This document shows, piece by piece, positions 57,720-64,000 of a DNA stretch of 64,000 nucleotides. Made by a program: the position numbers and the translations under genes. The notes beneath the pieces are model-generated. The model searched no databases and was not told the origin of the DNA. It saw only the letters and a program-made list of their open reading frames with translations. Origin of the DNA: Cryptomeria japonica (Eukaryota; Streptophyta; Pinopsida; Cupressales; Cupressaceae); NCBI RefSeq assembly GCF_030272615.1, contig NC_081407.1:100735897-100799896 (forward strand), read 5' to 3'. The stretch's first letter is position 1; the number at the start of each line of letters is the position of its first letter.

Positions 57720-58219
57720 CTCTGAAGTACTCAAATGATTCCTTATGCAAAGGTTTAGTGAAGATGTCTACAATCTACTATTTAGTGTTCACATAAACTA
57801 GTTTGACTTCATTTGCTTCCACCTTCTCCTTCAAAAAGTTATACTTGATAGATATGTGCTTTGTTTTAGAATGAAATACTAGATTCTTTAATATATCAAT
57901 AGAAGCAGAGCTATCACAGTGAATAACTATTGGTTCATTACAATCCACCTTTATATCCTTCAACATTTGCTTCATCCATAGAACTTGTGTATAGTTAGTA
58001 GCAACAATAACATACTCAACTTCAATAGTAGATAAAGAGGTACATGACTACTTCTTGCTGATCCATGAAATAAGTTTTTTTTCGAGAAAGAAAGTTCCAT
58101 CAAATGTGCTCTTTTGTTCATCAACATCTCCAGCCCAATCTGCATCTGTATATACACATAACGTAAAGTCATCATTTTTAGGATACGAGAAACTATATTC
58201 AATCATTCCCTGCAAGTAC
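57720..58219 (-). pseudogene. Element C: RNase H end
   Basis: It continues the RT frame after a frameshift near 58220: YTDADWAGDVDEQKST, LISWISKK, then MKQMLKDIKVDCNEPIVIHCDSSASIDIL and FHSKTKHISIKYNFLKEK, ending near 57720 with a partly lost FTKPLHKES block. A stop at 57778 and another after ISKK break it. Confidence 0.88.
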
Positions 58220-59290
58220 CTAAAAAATCATTTTCACTGCACTCTCATGATTTTCTCTAGGATCACTATGATATCTTGATACAATACAAACTGCATTCAT
58301 TATATCTAGTCTAGTCTGAGTTAGATATAACAAACCACCAATCATAGATTTGTACCTTGTAGGATTTACCGGTGCAGATGCATCATTATTTATCAATTTA
58401 TCACTGTTAACCATAGGTGTACTAATCGGTTTAGAATTTTCCATACCAAATTTGTTCAACAACTCCCTAGCATACTTAGTTTGACAGATGAAAATACCTT
58501 TATTAGTCTGAGTAATTTGCAAACCTAAGAAAAATTTCATCTCTCCAATCATAGACATCTCAAATTCCTTCTTCATATTGTCAGAGAATTCCATAGAAAA
58601 CTTATCTTCACCTCCAAAAATGATATCATCAACAAAGACTTGAATAATAAATATGTCATCATCAATGATCTTATAAAATAAATTACTATAAGCATTACCT
58701 TTAGTGAAATCAAACTTCAAAAGATATTTATCCAGTCTTGCATACCAAGCTCTAGGGGCTTGTTTCAATCCATATAAAGCTTTCTTTAACCTGCAAATGA
58801 TGTTTTTGTCATCTGAAAGTGAAAATCCATCAGGTTGTTCAATACAAACTTCCTCTTCTAGATCTCCTTTAAAAAATGCACACTTAACATCCATTTGATA
58901 AACCTTGTAGTTCTTATATGCAACATAAGCAAGAAATAGTCTCACAGCTTCAATCCTAGCTACCGGTGCAAAGGTTTCATTGTAATCAATTCCTTCCTTA
59001 TGAGAATATTCTTTAGAAACCAATATAGCTTTATTCCTCACAACTTGTCCATCTTCATTCAATTTATTCCTATAAACCCATTTAGTTCCAATAACATTCT
59101 TATTTTTATGCTAGGGAACTAAAGTCCATGTGTTATTCTTTTCTATCTTATCTAATTCTTCTTCCATAGCTTTCATCCAACATTCATCTTTACAAGCTTC
59201 AATTACTGATACCAGTTCAACTTTAGAAATGAAACATACCTCATCAGCTGCCAACCTTCTTCTTGTCATCACTCCTTTGTTCTTGTCTCC
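58220..59290 (-). pseudogene. Element C: reverse transcriptase
   Basis: The 280-codon frame from 59062 holds [62 protein letters not shown] and the catalytic [13 protein letters not shown]. It goes on to [26 protein letters not shown] and [17 protein letters not shown]. The upstream part (59290-59062: MEEELDKIEKNNTW-like, [14 protein letters not shown]) lies in the same region with small breaks. Best preserved RT in the window. Confidence 0.92.
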
Positions 59291-59479
59291 AATGATCTAA
59301 TCTTCTTAATGATTCAACCTTACATACCTAGGAGTCTTCCAATTTTTTGTTCCTCTGTCCTGATCTTCAGTTACTGTTAAATTTTTTGATACTGCTAGAG
59401 TAATTGGTTCAACATTTTGTTTCGGTGTAGGTGCTACCGGTTCAGTTTTAATCATTTCCTCTATCGGTTCTCTCTCATA

Positions 59480-60480
59480 AGTTTTGATTTGACTTCTGTT
59501 CTAGCTCATCCACCTTGGCATTAGTGCTCTCCACAATTCTCTGTAGTCTTTTTTTATAACATCTATATGCTTTTCTTTCATTAGAATAACCAAGAAATAT
59601 TCCTTCATCACATCTAGGATCAAAATTTCCAATGGAATCATCTCATTTGATATAGAATTTACTACCAAAGATTCTGAAATACTTAACTTTCGGTGTATGA
59701 CCAAACCATAACTCATAAGGTGTCTTATCAGTATCTCCTTTGATATGAACTCTGTTGAATGTGTATACCATCGTGGTTACAACTTCTCTCTAGTAGACAT
59801 GAGGAAGATTAGCTTCCATCATCATAGTTCTAGCTGCATCCAAGATAGTTTTGTTCTTCCTTTCCACAACTCCATTCTGTTGAGGTGTTTGGGGTGTAGA
59901 CAACTGTCTCCTTATCCCATTCTTCTCACAATAGTTGTTAAATTCACCAAATGTGAATTCTCCACCCTATTTGACCTTAAACATTTAATCTTCAATCCTA
60001 TCTCTATCTCAACTTTAGCTTTAAATATTTTAATTTTTGCAAATGCTTCAGACTTCTCCCTTATAAAAGTAACTGACCTCATTCTTGAATAGTCATCAAT
60101 TATTAGCATGAAATATCTATCACCCTGAAAACTTTTGATTCTAGCAGGACCACACAAATTAGTTTGAATAAGATCAAGAACATCATTAGATTTGGCTTGT
60201 AAACTCTTAAAAGAAGTTATGACTTTCTTTCCTATTTGACATTCCTTACATACCGGATTATAGGGCTTTACAATCTTAGGTATATCTCTAATTTCCTTAG
60301 TAGAACTGATCTTCACCATGCAATCAAAATTCACATGACACAACCTCTTATTCCATAGCCAACTCTCATCAATTTGTGCAATCAAACATGTCTTCTCACC
60401 AGAGTTCAAATGAAATATGTTACCTTTAGTCTATGTACTGGTTGCAATCTCCAATTCAGATCTATTGATAATCTTACATT
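59480..60480 (-). pseudogene. Element C: integrase
   Basis: Pre-integrase zinc region WLWNKRLCHVNFDC...CKECQIGKK is at 60200-60390. The core has LDLIQTNLCGPARI (the catalytic Asp of the usual IDLCGP replaced by Asn), LIIDDYSRM and LRSNRVENSHL. After a frameshift near 59960 it continues with FGEFNNYCEKNG and PQQNGVVERKN. C-terminal part is KTPYELWFGHTP, FRIFGSKFYIK and GIFLGYSNERKAYRCY. One frameshift and a few stops occur before the linker to RT. Confidence 0.88.
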
Positions 60481-60754
60481 ATTTTTTTGTATTAAGTATC
60501 ATAGAATCACAAAGCTCATTTTTTGCTCATTCGAGCAAACTTATTACAAATACTAGTTCCTTTTGAGCAGCAAACTAGAAACAACAATTGGAAGAACAAG
60601 GTTCACAACTTAGAAATCCACTTTAAACAACCAATGGAAGACCAAGAGTCACAACTTAGAATTCTACACAAAGGTGTCCCTCATGGGAGTTGAACTTGGG
60701 TCTCCACATTGAGAACTCAATGCTTTAACCAACTAAGCTCAACCCCTTGGACTA
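60481..60754 (-). mobile_element. tRNA-derived SINE inside element C
   Basis: It is flanked by an exact 13-bp target duplication, ATAATCTTACATT (60468-60480 and 60755-60767). On the minus strand it starts with a tRNA-like head (box A-like TTAGTTGGTTAAAGC, box B-like AAGTTCAACTCC about 30 bases later). A body with two related ~45-bp blocks (TGGAAGA(A/C)CAAG...CACAACTTAGAA on the + strand) follows, and it ends in an A-rich tail. It differs from the shorter SINE at 11133-11261. Confidence 0.92.
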
Positions 60755-60767
60755 ATAATCTTACATT

Positions 60768-62179
60768 TTCCATCCTTGAACTATAACTGAAATCCCCTAT
60801 CCACCAACTATACCACACTCAAAAGATTATTCCTTAACCTTCAACATAATAAACATTATCAGTGTTATGCTTACCATCTAATGATATTGTTCCTCTTCCC
60901 TTGATTGTGCTTGCTTTGTCATCTCCAAATCTAACCAGACCAAAATAAAAAAATTTCATAGATAATAACTTCCTTTTATCTCTAGTCATATGATGTGAAC
61001 ATCTAATGTCAATTTCCCATTCATCTTTGTCTTCAATTTTAGTAGCAAGGGACTTCTCTTCAGGTACCAGATCATCTTCCTTGATAACCAAAAATACCCA
61101 TTCCTTTCCAATGCCGGATCCACTAGCTAAATCTTGTTTTAGTTTATCATCAGAATCAATCACACCTTCCTCATCCGCATAGTAACATGATTTGTCTTTG
61201 TTTTTCCTATACTTATGCTTGTTCTGATAATCATGGTTAGGCCTAAAAGATCTTCTAGCTCTTTCTTTAAATCTTGAATTCCTTTCACGACATCTAGATG
61301 CAAAATGACTTATCTTATTACATGCAAAACATTTTAAAGGTGATTTTCCTTCATACTTACTTCTTGTTGGTTGTTTAGGTTCTCTTCTAGTAAATAAGGC
61401 TTCAAGTTTCTCAAAATATTCATCTTCTTTCTTCATATCCTCTAGTTCCTTTGCATATAAATCTTTCCAAACACTCTTGTCAATAGATGATGTAGATGCA
61501 TGAAAAGCAGGTTCAGATTTTATAGCTCCAAAAGGTCCAAATTCCTCAAGCTCAAAAGCAAATAACTTCCAACCAAGGTATCCATATTAACAAACGTGTT
61601 TTCCATAGTTCTCAACTCATTAATTGTAGTAGCCTTCATCTTATAAGTCTGTGGCAAATCTTTGAGTACTTTAGAAACTATTTCATCTTCACTAAGAGAT
61701 CCACCACAACATTGAATTCCTAAAACAATCTCATTAACTCTCTCCATGAAAGCAGTAATCCTTTCATATTCTTCCATCTTCAGGTTCTCATACCTTACCC
61801 GATAACCATCAATTTTAGCAATTTTAACAGTAGGGTCACCTTCATTCAAAGTCTCCAATTTGTCGCATATAACCTTTGCAGTCGATTTGTCAGTTAAACC
61901 CATTATTTGTAGATTAGAAAGTGAACACAAAAGGGCTTCTCTAGCTCTACTATCACTTTCAATGTCTTTATCCAAGCCCTCTAGAGGAGGATTTCCATAT
62001 GTTGTATTATGAGGTGTATAGACACTCTTAGTGATCTCCCAAATTTCCTTTCCAAGATATCTTAGATGAGTCTCCATCTGAATCTTCCATACTTTATAAT
62101 TTGTTCCATCAAGCCTAGGAATTTCTCTCTGGAAAATAGAAACAAATGAACCTGATGAACTTGAACTCCTAGATGCCAT
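60768..62179 (-). pseudogene. Element C: gag and protease
   Basis: ATG at 62179: MASRSSSSSGSFVSIFQ, then IPRLDGTNYKVWKIQMETHLRYL, KLETLNEGDPTVKIAKIDGY and ERVNEIVLGIQCCGGSL. A frameshift near 61545 leads to the second frame (61436-60834) with a charged helix and the knuckle CFACNKISHFASRC. The basic/acidic linker and the protease motif follow: EIDIRCSHHMTRDKRKL, with the catalytic IDSGCS changed to IDIRCS. After 60834 a frame change precedes the SINE. Confidence 0.9.
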
Positions 62180-62221
62180 AGGATCTTCCTCAAGTGGTTA
62201 AGCTTCTACAAAGAGGACCAA

Positions 62222-62235
62222 GTTTTGATACCAAT
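62222..62235 (-). other. Primer binding site of element C (one change)
   Basis: The minus strand reads ATTGGTATCAAAAC: the initiator-Met-type site with a G-to-A change. Confidence 0.85.
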
Positions 62236-63132
62236 TGTTAGACAACTCAAATAATTAGAGGACAATTGAAAGGGGGGGGGGGGGGGTGAATCAGTTGTCA
62301 CTAGATTATAAAACTTTAAGCATTCAAAACATTATTACCAGAAAACATAAACTCAATACCGGAATGCATAAACCAAATACCATAATGACTAATATAGAAA
62401 TTAAACATAAACATAAATCACAAAATAGTTACCATCCATCCATAACATATGACACCAAGATTTGTATGTGGAAAACTCAGTAAAAGCAAAAACCATGGTG
62501 GGAAACCTACCCACAGCCAGATAATACTTCTGTAGTAATTATGTGATTACAATATGAGGGGCCTGCACATGCAGGAAGTCCAACAACCTAGAGCGAACTT
62601 CTCATCACAAAAAGGAGCCTCACTGACTAGAAACTAAGTTTAGACTACAATCCTGAAAGAAGAGTGAATTCCAAAGATAGCATCTCCTATGCCTGAGTAT
62701 AGTTCTATTTAAGCTCATCACCAGAGGCCTTAAACCTCTCTTACCAACCCAATTCGATCACCTATGATCGACCAAACCTTTTGACATATGATTACAACAT
62801 TATTCGCACACAGATAATCCCATAACATTAATCCCATATGCCCATTATCATTACCATTACCATGATCTACAAAGAGATCTTACATCATATTTATACCAAC
62901 CCGGGACCTAAACAATTAAGTCGGCCACCTAAAAGATAATACAATAAGTTCATAACATAAACCCTTAATCCAATGATTAACCAAGTCAGCTTAGGCCAAA
63001 AAAAATGTAAACCAATCATTAGATCCCACTGGTAATGCATCAAGAACATCCTCCAACATGTTACATAAATCAGTCCATAACCTAGATAACACCAGACCCA
63101 AAATAGGTCTCCATAAACCAAATCCAACACCA
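62236..63132 (-). repeat. 5' LTR of element C, truncated
   Basis: It matches the left LTR from its inner end (TGTTAGACAACTC) to ...CCAACACCACC near 63132. The remaining ~370 bases, including the TG start, are missing. TATA-like GGTATAAATAT (minus) at 62887-62897 is retained. Confidence 0.85.
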
Positions 63133-64000
63133 CCAATAAAATGTAAAATAGGTTGCCATGAAATTCTTCTTCTTTCTCACACAACCTTGGCCTCTAGAGC
63201 ATCCTCATCCTCCAACTCAGACTCTTTCTCTAACTTAGACTCTTCCTCTGACTCAGACTCTTTTTCTAGTGGATCTAGTATTTTATGTTCTGGATTGAAG
63301 TGCACATCCAAAACACTAGTCTATCCACCTGAATCCAAGTCCAAAATAGCACTTGCTACCGCCTGCCCATCATCCGATTTTATGAAGCCATCGATCATAT
63401 GTATGCATGCTTCCTTGGAATCAAGGATATCAACCATTGGGCATAGAATTGCCTCATAGATGAAACCATCACACCAGTGCCTTTCCTCACCCAAAATACC
63501 CCTGGTCAGATGCCAAAACACATCCCAAGTAAGGTCATCTGAGTTAAAAAGTCTCCTGCAGTGCTGCCTCAATGTCTCCTCTGCACATAGGCAGCTCAAC
63601 CCAAAGTGATGGACCATTTTCCCTTAGTTCTCCTCCTACATTCATTGCTGGATCTACCTTCCTATTTAACCTCAGCCTTATGATCCCTTGAAATGGAAAC
63701 AATCTCAAAAAAGACTAATTAGATCCTTCTATTTTCAAGATGCATATTTTCTATCCTTATCAAACAACGGGCTCTATCTAAACAACAAAGAAATCTGATA
63801 TCTCATAAAAACCAAATCCATTTTTGGATTTGAAGTGTCTAAATCTCTTGCCACCTTCTCCCAATGTCCCTTCATTCATAGTAATCAAAGCCTTATTTTT
63901 GTCTATCATGATCACCTCTGTCAGTATGGATCCAAATTTGTGGTTTGGAATCCAGATTAGTACCCTCCCTTAGTCGTCCACTAGAATCTATTCCAAATCC
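63133..64000 (-). pseudogene. Decayed reading frame of unknown family
   Basis: Minus-strand frames give protein-like stretches: NKALITMNEGTLGEGGKRF and FGFYEISDFF near the window end, IRLRLNRKVDPAMNVGGEL and VELPMCRGDIEAALQE (about 63560-63690). After a frame change come NSDDLTWDVFWHLTRGILGEE, WCDGFIYEAILCPMVDIL and GFIKSDDGQAVASAIL (63321-63560). An acidic Ser/Glu tail (EKESESEEESKLEKESEL) runs to about 63185. I do not recognise the family. It could be an accessory ORF of a retroelement or a host gene fragment. It continues beyond the window. Confidence 0.4.

Larger units (their letters stand above)
56054..63132 (-). mobile_element. Element C: copia LTR retrotransposon inserted in B
   Basis: LTRs 56054-57313 (complete) and 62236-63132 (truncated at its outer side). 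The internal region has gag-PR-INT-RT-RH on the minus strand, an initiator-Met-type primer site and a purine tract. Frames are long but broken by a handful of frameshifts and a SINE (60481-60754). Because the right LTR is truncated, the target duplication cannot be checked. The base run before 56054 is B sequence. Confidence 0.92.

Noticed and set aside
60690-60754. tRNA-like sequence with A and B boxes
   Set aside because: Not a tRNA gene: no acceptor stem closes, and it forms the head of a SINE bounded by a 13-bp duplication.
63160-63460. + strand Ser-rich frame (63058-63459)
   Set aside because: Opposite-strand reading of the acidic Ser/Glu tail seen on the minus strand, where upstream protein-like sequence supports the minus reading.

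Overview
The window looks like intergenic DNA from a large, repeat-rich plant nuclear genome. A conifer or other gymnosperm is possible, but that is an inference from repeat density and element type, not something the sequence proves. I find no convincing host gene, rRNA, tRNA gene or CRISPR array. Almost all recognisable coding sequence belongs to transposable elements in various stages of decay. For this annotation I name them A, J, G, E, D, F, H, I, K, B and C.

Layout. 1-7758: element A, a minus-strand Ty3/gypsy-type LTR element with gag and a protease relic but no reverse transcriptase or integrase. It sits in a LINE fragment (7759-9557). 9558-12760: an array of roughly 570-585 bp tandem repeats, itself hit by a tRNA-derived SINE (11133-11261) and a solo LTR, J (11755-12652). 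13115-19337: element G, a complete non-autonomous LTR element on the minus strand. 19338-27832: AT-rich non-coding DNA with microsatellites, an almost perfect 50-bp hairpin and a tentative very long LTR. 27833-50739: a four-level nest. Copia element E is interrupted in its protease region by copia element D. D is interrupted in gag by non-autonomous element F, and F is interrupted in its second reading frame by solo LTR H. E is also hit in RNase H by a 1-kb terminal-inverted-repeat DNA element, I. 50740-54495: 3' half of a gypsy pol (K, minus). K is interrupted by B, an LTR related to the LTR of A plus a piece of its internal region (about 54496-56053). B is interrupted by copia element C (56054-63132, minus), which carries a SINE with a 13-bp target duplication. 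63133-64000: a decayed reading frame of unknown origin.

How the parts relate. C, D and E are copia elements (gag-PR-INT-RT-RH order, initiator-Met-tRNA primer site, purine tract beside the 3' LTR), probably of the SIRE/Maximus type. F and G share their primer site, purine tract and LTR ends but encode no polymerase. Instead each carries ORF1 (coiled coil plus several CCHC knuckles) and ORF2 (a long protein of a family I do not recognise, clearly homologous between F and G). They therefore look like parasites moved by copia machinery. The 3' ends of all these LTRs, and of H, carry a hairpin with a C-rich loop whose stem varies between families while pairing is kept.

Most premature stops in D, E, G and A can be explained by C-to-T or G-to-A transitions (CAG to TAG, CGA to TGA, TGG to TAG/TGA), as expected for old methylated transposons.
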